From JANPPS01 sp964242575 (GTDB lineage Bacteria; Pseudomonadota; Alphaproteobacteria; Acetobacterales; Acetobacteraceae), in the NCBI GenBank assembly GCA_964242575.1, contig CAXTCN010000006.1:41943-105942 (forward strand): a DNA stretch of 64,000 nucleotides, read 5' to 3'. The position numbers and the translations under genes were made by a program. Of this stretch, positions 6,811 through 15,106 are shown one piece after another. Position 1 is the stretch's first letter, and each line of letters starts with the position of its first letter. The notes beneath the pieces were generated by a model that made no database searches, was not told where the DNA came from, and saw only the letters and a list, made by a program, of their open reading frames with translations.

Positions 6811-6818
6811 CATCATCA
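6811..6818 (+). repeat. Right 8-bp target-site duplication of the GNAT element
   Basis: CATCATCA, matching CATCATCG at 6128-6135 in seven of eight positions. From here to the next gene's ATG are 45 bases of original sequence. tadA and that gene were therefore probably divergent neighbours separated by about 50 bp before the insertion. Confidence 0.6.
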
Positions 6819-6863
6819 GGGCTGCTTGCTCCCGAACCCGTCGGAGGTCTAGAGGACCGCGGC

Positions 6864-7586
6864 ATGACCGCACGCATCAGACCCCTTGTTGGCGTCACCC
6901 TGGACACTGAGCCGCCGGGTGGCTACTCGAAATACCCTTGGTATGCGCTGCGGGAGAACTACGCCCATGCGGTGACCGACGCGGGCGGCGTGCCGGTCGG
7001 GTTGCCGCACGATCCGGCGGTGGCCAACTCCCTGCTGGACCGGATCGACGCGCTGGTGGTGACCGGCGGGGCGTTCGACATCGATCCCGGCCTGTATGGC
7101 GCCGCGAGCCGCCACGCGACCGTCACCTTGAAGGAGTCGCGAACCGCGGCCGAGCTGGCGTTCGTGCGGGGCGCGTTGGCGCGGGACCTGCCGGTGCTGG
7201 GCATCTGCGGCGGCGAGCAGTTGCTGGTGGTGGCGCTCGGCGGATCGCTGTGGCAGCACATCCCGGACAGCGTGGAGGACGCGCTGGAGCACGAGCAGAA
7301 AAACCCGCGGCACGAGGCCAGCCATGACGTGCGCGTGGCGCCGGGCACGTTGCTGCACCGGATCGTGGGCACGGACAGCATGCAGGTGAACAGCGCGCAC
7401 CACCAGGCGGTGCGGGACCCGGGCCGCTTCGCCGTGGTGAACGCCACCGCGCCGGACGGGGTGATCGAGGGCATCGAGGACCCGCGCTATGGCTTCTGCC
7501 TGGGGGTGCAGTGGCATCCGGAGTTCATGATCGACCCCGGCGACCGGCGGATTTTCCGCGCGCTGGTGGAGGCCGCTGGCGGATGA
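6864..7586 (+). CDS. Class I glutamine amidotransferase, peptidase C26 (gamma-glutamyl-GABA hydrolase-like)
   Basis: A 240-residue member of the peptidase C26/PuuD family, which hydrolyses gamma-glutamyl conjugates such as gamma-glutamyl-GABA. It opens IRPLVGVTLDTEPPGGYSKY. The nucleophile elbow is LGICGGEQLLVVALGG with Cys, and the catalytic His/Glu pair is seen in GVQWHPEFM. ATG 6864 follows GAGG at eight bases. Longer in-frame extensions run back through the IS-like repeat and are not credible. The stop overlaps the next start as ATGA, so it is coupled to the pseudouridine synthase gene. The exact substrate is inferred from family only. Confidence 0.9.
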   Translation: MTARIRPLVGVTLDTEPPGGYSKYPWYALRENYAHAVTDAGGVPVGLPHDPAVANSLLDRIDALVVTGGAFDIDPGLYGAASRHATVTLKESRTAAELAFVRGALARDLPVLGICGGEQLLVVALGGSLWQHIPDSVEDALEHEQKNPRHEASHDVRVAPGTLLHRIVGTDSMQVNSAHHQAVRDPGRFAVVNATAPDGVIEGIEDPRYGFCLGVQWHPEFMIDPGDRRIFRALVEAAGG

Positions 7587-8335
7587 CTGAAGCCACCGCA
7601 GAACGGGGCGAGCGCATCGCCAAGTGGCTGGCGCGTGCCGGCGTCGCGAGCCGGCGCGACGCGGAGCGGCTGCTGGCGGAGGGCTTGGTGCAGTTGGACG
7701 GCGCCGTGGTGACCCACCCGGCCACGTTCATCGGCCCGGACAGCATCGTGCAGGTGCGCGGCGTCGTGGTGGACGCGCCGGACCGCACCCGGCTGTGGCG
7801 CTACCACAAGCCCGAGGGCCTGATGACCACGCACAAGGACCCGCAGGGCCGTCCGACCGTGTTCGACAGGCTGCCGCCCGATCTGCCGCGCGTGGTGAGC
7901 GTGGGCCGGCTGGACCTCAACAGCGAGGGGCTGCTGCTGCTGACCAACGACGGTGGCCTGGCCCGGCGGCTGGAATTGCCGGCCAACGGATGGATACGGC
8001 GTTACCGGGTTCGGGTGTACGGCCCGGTGGACGCGCACGCGCTCGGCCTGCTGGCGAAGGGCGTCACGGTCGACGGCGAGCGCTATGGGCAGATCGAGGC
8101 GGCGCTGGAGGCGCGCACCGGCACCAACTCGTGGCTGTCGGTGGCGCTGAAGGAGGGGCGGAACCGCGAGGTGCGCAAGGTGATGGGGCATCTGGGCCTG
8201 CAGGTGACCCGGCTGATTCGCGTGGCCTACGGGCCGTTCCAGCTTGGCAACCTGGAGCGGGGCGCGGTTGACGAGATCACCGGCAAGGTGCTGCGCGAAC
8301 AGCTTTCGGGCTTGCCGGCGCCTGAGCGGCGCTAG
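7583..8335 (+). CDS. rRNA pseudouridine synthase (RsuA/RluB family)
   Basis: A 250-residue pseudouridine synthase that modifies 23S or 16S rRNA. An S4 RNA-binding domain occupies about residues 8-65 (RIAKWLARAGVASRRDAERLL). The catalytic domain has the conserved GRLDLNSEGLLLLTNDG with the nucleophilic Asp, and GRNREVRKVMGHLGLQVTRL is the family C-terminal motif. RluB is the likeliest member given the S4 domain and motif spelling, but RsuA or RluE specificity cannot be excluded. It overlaps the upstream gene by four bases, and rsmD starts directly after its TAG. This makes a short ribosome-modification cluster. Confidence 0.92.
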   Translation: MTEATAERGERIAKWLARAGVASRRDAERLLAEGLVQLDGAVVTHPATFIGPDSIVQVRGVVVDAPDRTRLWRYHKPEGLMTTHKDPQGRPTVFDRLPPDLPRVVSVGRLDLNSEGLLLLTNDGGLARRLELPANGWIRRYRVRVYGPVDAHALGLLAKGVTVDGERYGQIEAALEARTGTNSWLSVALKEGRNREVRKVMGHLGLQVTRLIRVAYGPFQLGNLERGAVDEITGKVLREQLSGLPAPERR

Positions 8336-8884
8336 ATGCGGATCATTGCCGGGGCCTGGCGCGGACGGGCGCTGTCTGCGCCGCCCGGCGTGGCGACCCG
8401 GCCGACCGCGGACCGGGTAAGGCAGGCATTGTTCGACCGGTTGATGCACGCGGCGTGGGCCGGGAGGGCGGTGCTGGAGGGCAATGTGGTGCTGGACGCA
8501 TTCGCCGGCACGGGCGCGCTGGGGCTGGAGGCGCTGTCGCGCGGCGCGGCGCAGGCCACGTTCATGGAGCGGGACCGGGCGGCGCTGGCGGCGTTGCGCG
8601 CCAACGTGGCGGCGTGCCGGGCCGAGGCCGTGTGCACTGTGCTGGGCGCCGATGTGCTGCGGCCTCCACCGGGGCGGCCGTGCGGACTGGCGTTCCTGGA
8701 CCCGCCCTATAACGAGGGACTAGCCGGGCCGGCGGTTGCGGCGTTGCGGGCGGCTGGATGGATCGCGCCGGGGACCATCGTGGCGGCGGAAACCGCGGTG
8801 GGGGAGCCGACGCCAGGGCTGGACGGGCTGGTCAGCCAGTTCTCGCACGGGTCGGCCGCAATCCATGTGTTCGTGATGCCGTGA
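8336..8884 (+). CDS. rsmD: 16S rRNA (guanine(966)-N(2))-methyltransferase RsmD
   Basis: RsmD methylates G966 of 16S rRNA in the assembled 30S subunit with SAM. The protein (182 residues) starts MRIIAGAWRGRALSAPPG, the normal family opening. RPTADRVRQALFDRL, the SAM motif VLDAFAGTGALGLEALSRGA and the catalytic DPPY box (FLDPPYNEG) follow. Its ATG immediately follows the TAG of the pseudouridine synthase gene. It converges with mutL, with eight bases between the stops. Confidence 0.95.
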   Translation: MRIIAGAWRGRALSAPPGVATRPTADRVRQALFDRLMHAAWAGRAVLEGNVVLDAFAGTGALGLEALSRGAAQATFMERDRAALAALRANVAACRAEAVCTVLGADVLRPPPGRPCGLAFLDPPYNEGLAGPAVAALRAAGWIAPGTIVAAETAVGEPTPGLDGLVSQFSHGSAAIHVFVMP

Positions 8885-8892
8885 CGCCCCCG

Positions 8893-10620
8893 CTACCGCC
8901 GGCCGAACAGGCGTTCCAGCTCGGCGCGGCTGAGTTTCAGGTAGGTCGGGCGGCCGTGGCTGCAGGTCGCGGCGCGGGGCGTGGTCTCCATCTGCCGCAG
9001 CAGGGCGTCCATCTCCGGCTGCAACATGCGGCGGCCGGCGCGGATGCTGCCGTGGCAGGCCAGGCGGGCCAGCACCGCGTCCATGCGGGCGGCCAGTGCC
9101 GTGGTCTCGTCCGCCTCGGCCAGCTCGTCCGCGAGGTCCCGCAACAGCGGCGCCGGATCGGGCGCGCCGAGGGCGGCGGGCAAGGCGCGCACCAGCACGG
9201 CGCCGGCGCCGAAGCCCTCGATTTCCAGCCCGAGCGCCGACAGCTCCGGGGCGCGGGCCAACAGGCGGGCAGCGTCGTGCGGCGGCAGGTCCACCACGGC
9301 GGGCAGCAGCAAAGGTTGCGCCCGTATGCCGCCCGCCGCGTGCTGCTGGCGCAGCGCCTCGTGGGTCAGGCGCTCATGCGCGGCGTGCTGGTCCACCAGC
9401 ACCAGGCTGCCATCGGCCGCGACCGCCAGGATGTATGTGTCCAACACCTGCGCCACCGCTGCGCCCAACGGGTGCGCGGGGTCCGGGGTTGACGCAGGCA
9501 GCGCGCGCGCGGCCGGGCCTGCACCGGTGAACGGCAGCGTCATCTCGGCGAAACCGGTGTAGCGCGGCTGCCCGGCCCGGCTGGACACTAGCTGCAACGT
9601 GGGGCGCACGGCGGCTAATCCGGGCCGTGGGGCCAGGCCGCCGGCCAGCGTCCGGCCGATGGCGCCGATGACCAGGGACCGCACGCCGGCCGCGTCACGG
9701 AAGCGCAGCTCGGTTTTGGCCGGGTGCACGTTCACGTCGAGCTCGCCGGCCGGCAGCTCCAGGAACAACGCCGCCACAGGGTGCCGCCCGGCGGCGATCA
9801 CGTCGCGGTAGGCCACGCGGAGCGCCGTTTTCAGCACTGGGTCCGCGACGGGGCGGCCGTTCACCACCAGGCTCTGCGCCGCTCCCGTGGCGCGGTGCAC
9901 CGCAGGGCCGCACACGAAGCCTAGCAGGCGCATGCCGTCCCGCGCCTCGTCCAACGGCAGCAGCGCCGCCGCCGCGTCCGCGCCCAGCAGCGCCGCGACC
10001 CGGGCGGCGCGGTCCTGCGCCGGGAGGTCGAATGCCACGCGCCCGTCGGCCTCGCAGCGGAATGCGACATGGGGCGCTGCCAGCGCCAGGCGGCGCACCG
10101 CAAGCTCGGCGTGCTCGGCCTCGATGCGCGGGTGCTTCAGGAACTTGCGCCGCGCCGGGGTAGCGTAGAACAGGTCCGCGACCACCACGCGGGTCCCAAG
10201 CGGCCCGGCGGCCGGGACGGGCGGCGTGACGATGCCGCCCTCGACCCGGATCAGGTGCGCGTGCGGTTCGCCGGGCGGGCGCGAGGTGATGGCCAGCTGG
10301 GCAGCGGCGCCGATGCTGGGCAGCGCCTCGCCACGGAAGCCCAAAGTGGTGATGTGCACCAGCGCGTCGTCTGCCAGCTTGGAGGTGCAGTGGCGCTGCA
10401 CCGCCAGCAGCAGGTTGGGCGCGTCCATGCCGTCGCCGTCGTCGGTCACCTCGATCCGGTCGATGCCGCCGCCGGTGAGCGTGACCGTGACCCGCGTGGC
10501 GCCGGCGTCAAGCGCGTTCTCGACCAGTTCCTTGACCGCGGCGGCCGGGCGCTCGATCACCTCGCCGGCGGCGATGCGGTTCACCAGGCCATCCGGGAGC
10601 AGGCGAATCGGGGCGGGCAT
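8893..10620 (-). CDS. mutL: DNA mismatch repair protein MutL
   Basis: MutL couples mismatch recognition by MutS to downstream strand incision and removal. The GHKL ATPase domain contains ELVENALDAGATRVTV (motif I, catalytic Glu and Asn), DDGDGM (motif II) and TSKLAD followed by GFRGEALPSIGAAA (motif III). The C-terminal dimerisation domain shows DQHAAHERLTHEAL and ends CSHGRPTYLKLSRAELERLFGR. That CxHGRP end belongs to the MutL C-terminal fold of endonuclease-capable MutLs. I chose ATG 10620 (MPAPIRLLPDGLVNRIAAGE). The length of 575 is usual. Confidence 0.96.
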   Translation of the reverse strand: MPAPIRLLPDGLVNRIAAGEVIERPAAAVKELVENALDAGATRVTVTLTGGGIDRIEVTDDGDGMDAPNLLLAVQRHCTSKLADDALVHITTLGFRGEALPSIGAAAQLAITSRPPGEPHAHLIRVEGGIVTPPVPAAGPLGTRVVVADLFYATPARRKFLKHPRIEAEHAELAVRRLALAAPHVAFRCEADGRVAFDLPAQDRAARVAALLGADAAAALLPLDEARDGMRLLGFVCGPAVHRATGAAQSLVVNGRPVADPVLKTALRVAYRDVIAAGRHPVAALFLELPAGELDVNVHPAKTELRFRDAAGVRSLVIGAIGRTLAGGLAPRPGLAAVRPTLQLVSSRAGQPRYTGFAEMTLPFTGAGPAARALPASTPDPAHPLGAAVAQVLDTYILAVAADGSLVLVDQHAAHERLTHEALRQQHAAGGIRAQPLLLPAVVDLPPHDAARLLARAPELSALGLEIEGFGAGAVLVRALPAALGAPDPAPLLRDLADELAEADETTALAARMDAVLARLACHGSIRAGRRMLQPEMDALLRQMETTPRAATCSHGRPTYLKLSRAELERLFGRR

Positions 10621-10707
10621 GTGCGGACGATACGCCGTTGCCGGGGCTGGGGCTAGGCGCGCCACCGCCCGCGCGCCTACGCTGGATGCTTGGATGCGGA
10701 GCGCCGG

Positions 10708-12012
10708 ATGACTGACATGATTTCCCTCGATCCCGGCGCGCGAAAGGCCATCCTGGACGCCGTGGACAGCCTGCGTGACGACGCGGTGGCCGGCCTGGCC
10801 GCGCTGGTGCGGCACCGGAGCGTGCTGGGCCATGAGGCCGGGTGCCTCGACGCGATGGCGGAGCGGTTTACGGCGCTGAGCCTCCAACCCTGGCGCGTGC
10901 CGACCGACCCGGTGGCGCTGGCCCGTGTGCCGGGCTTCTCGCCCCCGCTGATCGGCTATGCCGGGCGGGACAACGTGGTGGCGGTGCATCGCCCCCGTAC
11001 GGCGCGCGGGCGCAGCCTGCTGTTGCAGGGCCACGTCGATGTGGTGCCGGAGGGCGCCGAGGATTTATGGGCCACGCCGCCGTTCGAGCCGGACGTCCGC
11101 CACGGCCGCATGTATGGCCGGGGCACGGCGGACATGAAGGCCGGCCTCGTTTCGATGACCACCGCGTTCGCGGCATTGCGCCGCGCCGGGCTGCAACCGG
11201 CGGCGGAGGTACAGTTCGCGGCGGTGATTGAGGAGGAATGCACCGGTAACGGCGCGCTCGCGGTGATGCACGCCCTGGCAAAGCCCGACGCCTGCCTGAT
11301 CCCGGAGCCGGGGCCGGGCTACCCCGCCCTGTATGTGGCGGAGGTGGGCGTGGTCTGGGCCTGGGTGACCGTCACCGGCCGCCCCGTGCATGTGCGGGAC
11401 ATGCAGGCCGGCGTGAACGCGATTGAGGCGGCATACGTGGTGATCGAGCGGTTCCGCGCCTACGAGCACGAGATGAACCGGGCCGAGCGCCGGCATCCGG
11501 CGTTCGCGCAGGAGAACCATCCGATCAACGTGAACGTTGGCACGCTGCAAGGCGGCGAGTGGAACAGCAGCGTCGCCACCCGCGCCAAGCTCGGCCTGCG
11601 CGTGGGCGTCATGCCCGGCGAGAGCTGCCACGGGGTGCGCGCCGAGATCGAACGGCTGGTGGAGGACGCGGCACATGACCCGCGGCTGCGCGGCGCGGCG
11701 CTTGCAGTGGAGTTCAAGGGCTTCATGGCCGACGGCTGCGTGTTCCCGCCCGACCAGCCGATCAGCCGTGCGGTCACGGCGGCGCACCAGGCGGTGACCG
11801 GCGCCGAGCTGCGCCACTACAACGCGACCGGGCTTACGGATGCGCGGTTCTATGCCCTGTATGCCGGCACGCAGGCGACCTGTTATGGCCCGGATGCCGA
11901 CAACATCCACGGCATCGACGAGAGCGTGGGCCTAGACTGCGTGCACGACGTGACGCGGGTGCTCGCGCTGACGCTGGCCGGGTGGTGCGGGGTCGAGCCG
12001 CTCGCGGCGTAG
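10708..12012 (+). CDS. M20 family ArgE/DapE-type deacylase
   Basis: A zinc amidohydrolase of peptidase family M20 (acetylornithine deacetylase / succinyl-diaminopimelate desuccinylase type), 434 residues. Metal-site motifs are present: LLLQGHVDVVPEG, GRGTADMKAG and VIEEECTGNGAL with the catalytic Glu. A dimerisation insert follows, and the C-terminal metal ligand lies in DNIHGIDE. Acetylornithine, succinyl-diaminopimelate and other N-acyl amino acid substrates cannot be separated by motif. No arginine or lysine pathway genes are adjacent. ATG 10708 is taken; TTG 10690 and ATG 10717 are in-frame alternatives. It is divergent from mutL. Confidence 0.88.
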   Translation: MTDMISLDPGARKAILDAVDSLRDDAVAGLAALVRHRSVLGHEAGCLDAMAERFTALSLQPWRVPTDPVALARVPGFSPPLIGYAGRDNVVAVHRPRTARGRSLLLQGHVDVVPEGAEDLWATPPFEPDVRHGRMYGRGTADMKAGLVSMTTAFAALRRAGLQPAAEVQFAAVIEEECTGNGALAVMHALAKPDACLIPEPGPGYPALYVAEVGVVWAWVTVTGRPVHVRDMQAGVNAIEAAYVVIERFRAYEHEMNRAERRHPAFAQENHPINVNVGTLQGGEWNSSVATRAKLGLRVGVMPGESCHGVRAEIERLVEDAAHDPRLRGAALAVEFKGFMADGCVFPPDQPISRAVTAAHQAVTGAELRHYNATGLTDARFYALYAGTQATCYGPDADNIHGIDESVGLDCVHDVTRVLALTLAGWCGVEPLAA

Positions 12013-12038
12013 CGGCGGCCCGGCATCGCCACCAGCCG

Positions 12039-12713
12039 TCACCAGGGCAGTTCGGTCCCGCTATAGTCCAAGAAGACCGAACCTGGCGTGCCCCGGCGGG
12101 CAGTGATCACGTCCGCCAGCCCGCGCACGCTGGTTTTCACGTCGAGGTCGGCCCCGGCTCCGCCCATGTCGGTCTGCACCCATCCCGGATGCAGGCTCAG
12201 CACTGTCAGCGGCCGGTCCAGCTTCGAGACCATGCCGCGGACCAGCGAGTTCAGCGCGGCCTTGCTGGCGCTGTACAGCTCAAGGCTCCCGGCTGCTTGC
12301 GTGACGCTGCCGAGGCGGGACGACATGAACGCCACCACGCCGTCCCCAGCCACCTGGTCCAGCAGCAGGCGCGCCGCTGCAACGGGCGCGACGGCGTTGG
12401 TCAGGAACAGCTCGCCCACCTCCGACTCGGTCGCTTCGCTGGCGTCCTGGTGCTGTGGCCCGGACACGCCGGCGTTGATGAACAGCAGGTCAAGCGGCCC
12501 GGCCTGGTGCTCGGCGACGGTGGCTCGCAATGCGGCGACCGATGCCAGGTCGGTGATGTCCGCGACCTCCGCGCCCGCGCCCGCGGCGACCAGCGCCTCC
12601 TTGTCATGCTCCGACCGCACCGTGCCGGTCACGGTCCAGCCGCGGTCGGCAAACTCCCGCGCGAGGCCGAGGCCCAGGCCGCGCGAAGCGCCGATAATCA
12701 AGGCGGTGGGCAT
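12039..12713 (-). CDS. SDR family oxidoreductase (short, 224 aa)
   Basis: A classical-fold short-chain dehydrogenase of 224 residues. The nucleotide-binding loop is IIGASRGLGLGLAREFA. FINAGVSG, FMSSRLGSV (catalytic Ser) and YSASKAAL (Tyr and Lys) make up the active site. The NADP-type loop is suggested by TVRSEHD after the second strand. It resembles the C-factor/carbonyl-reductase-like group of small SDRs, often found as stand-alone genes. The substrate is unknown. It is convergent with the M20 deacylase gene and divergent from the next SDR gene. Confidence 0.88.
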   Translation of the reverse strand: MPTALIIGASRGLGLGLAREFADRGWTVTGTVRSEHDKEALVAAGAGAEVADITDLASVAALRATVAEHQAGPLDLLFINAGVSGPQHQDASEATESEVGELFLTNAVAPVAAARLLLDQVAGDGVVAFMSSRLGSVTQAAGSLELYSASKAALNSLVRGMVSKLDRPLTVLSLHPGWVQTDMGGAGADLDVKTSVRGLADVITARRGTPGSVFLDYSGTELPW

Positions 12714-12875
12714 GGATCGATCTCCGTCTCTGGTTCATGATCGACATGGCAGGGCGAACAAGGCCTGTCCAGCGTGCCGAAAGCGTGATGGCGGGCTGTG
12801 CAAACCTGCGCGGCACGCCACGTTCCCCGCGCATCTTCCACGTTTCCCGCACACTGCAATGACAGGATCGCCCCC

Positions 12876-13943
12876 ATGGCATCAGAAGCCCGCGTCGTCG
12901 TCATCACTGGAGCCTCGTCCGGCATCGGCCGGGCGGCTGCGGAGCAATTCGGGCGGCATGGCTGGCGCGTCGGCCTGATCGCGCGCGGCACCGATACCCT
13001 GGAAGCCGTTCGCAAGGGGATCGTGGACGGGGGCGGCACCGCCGCGGTCGCCATCGCGGACGTGGCTGACAGCGCGCAGCTCGAAGCGGCGGCGGCGAAG
13101 ATCGAGACCGAGCTTGGACCGATTGACGTCTGGGTCAACAACGCCGGCGTCAGCGTGTACGGCAAGTTCTGGGACATCCCGGAAGACGAGTTCCGCCGCC
13201 TGACCGAGACCAACTACTATGGCACCGTGAACGGCACCCGGGTCGCGTTGTCCCGGATGCGGTCGCGCAATGCCGGGACAATCGTGCAGATCCTGTCGGC
13301 CATCAGCTACCGCGCCGTGCCGTTGCAGGCGCCGTACTCCGGCTCGAAGTATGCCCTGCGCGGCTTCACCGAGGCCGTGCGGAGCGAGCTGATGGACGAG
13401 GGCAGCGCGGTCCACCTCACGATGGTGCATCCGCCAGCGGTGAACACGCCGTTTTACAACCATGCGGTGTCGCACATGCCAAAGCCGGTGCGCCCGCCGC
13501 CGCCGATTTACCAGCCGGAAATCGTGGCGGACGCTATCTATCTCGCGGCCACGACGAAGCGGCGTGAGGTTAAGGTCGCCGGGTCCACGGTGTTCTTTGC
13601 GGTCGCCAACAAAATTGCGCCGGGCTTGCTGGACTGGGGCGCCGGCCAGGGCGGCGTCGCGTCGCAGCAGTCGGACCAGGGCGGCGCGGTCGCGGTGCGG
13701 GACCCGAACCTGAACAAGCCGGGCCAGGCCGTGAGCAGCACGCATGGGCCGTTCGACAGCGAAAGCCTGAGCACCAGCGCGCAGATGTGGGTGAACAAGA
13801 ACCAGGGCGCCGCGGCTGGCATCGGGCTCAGCCTTGGCCTGATAGGGCTGGCGTTGCTGGTCGGCCGGCCGCGTCGCGGGCCGGTGGAGCAACTGGCCCG
13901 GGAGGGCGTCAAGATGGGCGCGCGCCTGTTGCGGCCGAGGTAG
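12876..13943 (+). CDS. SDR family oxidoreductase with C-terminal membrane anchor
   Basis: A 355-residue short-chain dehydrogenase. The Rossmann loop is VVITGASSGIGRAAAEQF, with NNAGVSVYG, a Ser in QILSAISYRA and the YSGSKYALRGF catalytic Tyr/Lys. After the roughly 250-residue SDR domain comes a 60-residue Gly/Gln/Ser-rich linker. It is followed by one hydrophobic segment (AAGIGLSLGLIGLALLVG, about residues 311-328) and a basic tail. This predicts a cytoplasmic enzyme tethered by its C-terminus to the inner membrane. The substrate is unknown. ATG 12876 is the first codon of the fold. Divergent from the preceding SDR. Confidence 0.88.
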   Translation: MASEARVVVITGASSGIGRAAAEQFGRHGWRVGLIARGTDTLEAVRKGIVDGGGTAAVAIADVADSAQLEAAAAKIETELGPIDVWVNNAGVSVYGKFWDIPEDEFRRLTETNYYGTVNGTRVALSRMRSRNAGTIVQILSAISYRAVPLQAPYSGSKYALRGFTEAVRSELMDEGSAVHLTMVHPPAVNTPFYNHAVSHMPKPVRPPPPIYQPEIVADAIYLAATTKRREVKVAGSTVFFAVANKIAPGLLDWGAGQGGVASQQSDQGGAVAVRDPNLNKPGQAVSSTHGPFDSESLSTSAQMWVNKNQGAAAGIGLSLGLIGLALLVGRPRRGPVEQLAREGVKMGARLLRPR

Positions 13944-13979
13944 GGCCGGGTACGGGCGGCCTAGCCGCCTGAACCCGCG

Positions 13980-14144
13980 GTGCCGGTGGCGGAGTTGGCA
14001 GCCTGGGAGCGGCGCCCGGAGGCGCAACAGGCGCCGGTCGAGAGCCGGGCTATCCAAAGCTTCGGCGGGACAAGCCTTTATTTCCGCGACTCCGGCGGCC
14101 ACTCGCTCGAAGTTACGGGGCCGGGGTTGTGGCGGACCTACTGA
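13980..14144 (+). pseudogene. Remnant of a VOC/glyoxalase-family gene (C-terminal third)
   Basis: A 54-codon open stretch reads PVAELAAWERRPEAQQ, then VESRAIQSFGGTSLYFRDSG and GHSLEVTGPGLWRTY before TGA. This fits the C-terminal half of vicinal-oxygen-chelate (glyoxalase/bleomycin-resistance-like) proteins. There a helix is followed by SxYFRDPxGxSLELxTPGLW, and the Glu of LEV is a metal ligand. Nothing upstream continues the domain, since the SDR gene ends only 36 bp away. It is a decayed fragment with no start signal. Confidence 0.65.
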
Positions 14145-14166
14145 TACCTGGGCTACACCCTGCGGC

Positions 14167-14964
14167 ATGAGTGGGTGGCACCGCCTAGTGGCGTTCCTGA
14201 TGTTCGCGTGCCCGTTCACGGCCGCGGCGGTGGATGGGGTCGACCCAGTGATCCCAACCCGGACCTGGGCCGAGCAGCAAAGCGTCCAGTGCAGCGCGGC
14301 CATTGTCCAGGCCGAGGCGCGGCACAGCACCTCGCCTGGCCTGTTGTCGGCCATTGCGCGTGCCGAGAGCGGCCGGCCGGTGCCGCCTTTGCGGGGGCTG
14401 CAGCCCTGGCCCTGGGCGGTGAACGCGGATGGTGCGGCGATGTACTTCGACAGCAAGCCGGCTGCGGTGATCTGGACCCAGCAGGCGTTGGCCCGTGGCG
14501 TGCGCCAGATCGACGTCGGCTGCATGCAGGTCAACCTGCAAGCCCACCCGCAAGCATTCCGCGACATTGACGAGGCGTTCGACCCGAATGCCAATGCGCT
14601 ATATGCCGGACGCTTCCTGCGCCAGTTGCGCGACGACGCCGGAGGGGACTGGCGCCTTGCCACGGGCTACTATCACTCCCGCACCCCAGAACGGGCCGAG
14701 CCGTACCGCGAGCGGGTCGCCGCCATCGCCGAGGGGCGCACGCCTCCCGCCGGCCTCGGCGTGCCATTATATGTCCGCGCCATCCAGCAGGGCAGCCTGC
14801 GCATCGCGCTGGCCGGCGGCGGCGTGTTGCGGATCAACGTCAACCGGCAGCCCTCGGCGCGGGGACGCCCGCGCATGAGCGCCTGCCAGGTCGCGTCGGT
14901 GCTGGGGGATTACTTGGCGGCCCCGGCGCGGGCGCGTTGCGGGGTGGCGGCGCGGCGCGGCTGA
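14167..14964 (+). CDS. Exported lytic transglycosylase (SLT domain)
   Basis: A 265-residue periplasmic murein lytic transglycosylase. The signal peptide is WHRLVAFLMFACPFTAAAVDG. The SLT domain follows: LLSAIARAESGRPVPP contains the catalytic Glu-Ser pair, VRQIDVGCMQVNLQAHP is the substrate-groove block, and YYHSRTPERAEPYRERV closes the fold. Such proteins cleave glycan strands to 1,6-anhydro ends during wall turnover or assembly of envelope machines. No flagellar or secretion genes lie nearby to narrow the role. The C-terminal 70 residues are Arg/Ala-rich and unassigned. The start is ATG 14167, and the Shine-Dalgarno is weak. Confidence 0.88.
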   Translation: MSGWHRLVAFLMFACPFTAAAVDGVDPVIPTRTWAEQQSVQCSAAIVQAEARHSTSPGLLSAIARAESGRPVPPLRGLQPWPWAVNADGAAMYFDSKPAAVIWTQQALARGVRQIDVGCMQVNLQAHPQAFRDIDEAFDPNANALYAGRFLRQLRDDAGGDWRLATGYYHSRTPERAEPYRERVAAIAEGRTPPAGLGVPLYVRAIQQGSLRIALAGGGVLRINVNRQPSARGRPRMSACQVASVLGDYLAAPARARCGVAARRG

Positions 14965-15106
14965 TGCACTGGTCCCGCCGTGCATAAATCGTTATAGACG
15001 CGTAGCCGCTGGGTTGGCCCGCGGCCTGGGCGCTACTATGTGCCATCCCGATTACGCCCGCCTGTTCATCGCACGTCCTGTTTATCACACCCGTTGAGAC
15101 CCTATA

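Noticed and set aside
6627..6863. N-terminal extension of the C26 amidotransferase gene
   Set aside because: It runs through the inverted repeat and transposase remnant; the real start is ATG 6864 with a Shine-Dalgarno.
12882..14663. Minus-strand frame of 593 codons opposite the SDR and transglycosylase genes
   Set aside because: It is antisense to two genes with clear motifs, has no recognisable domain, and long open antisense frames are expected at this GC content.
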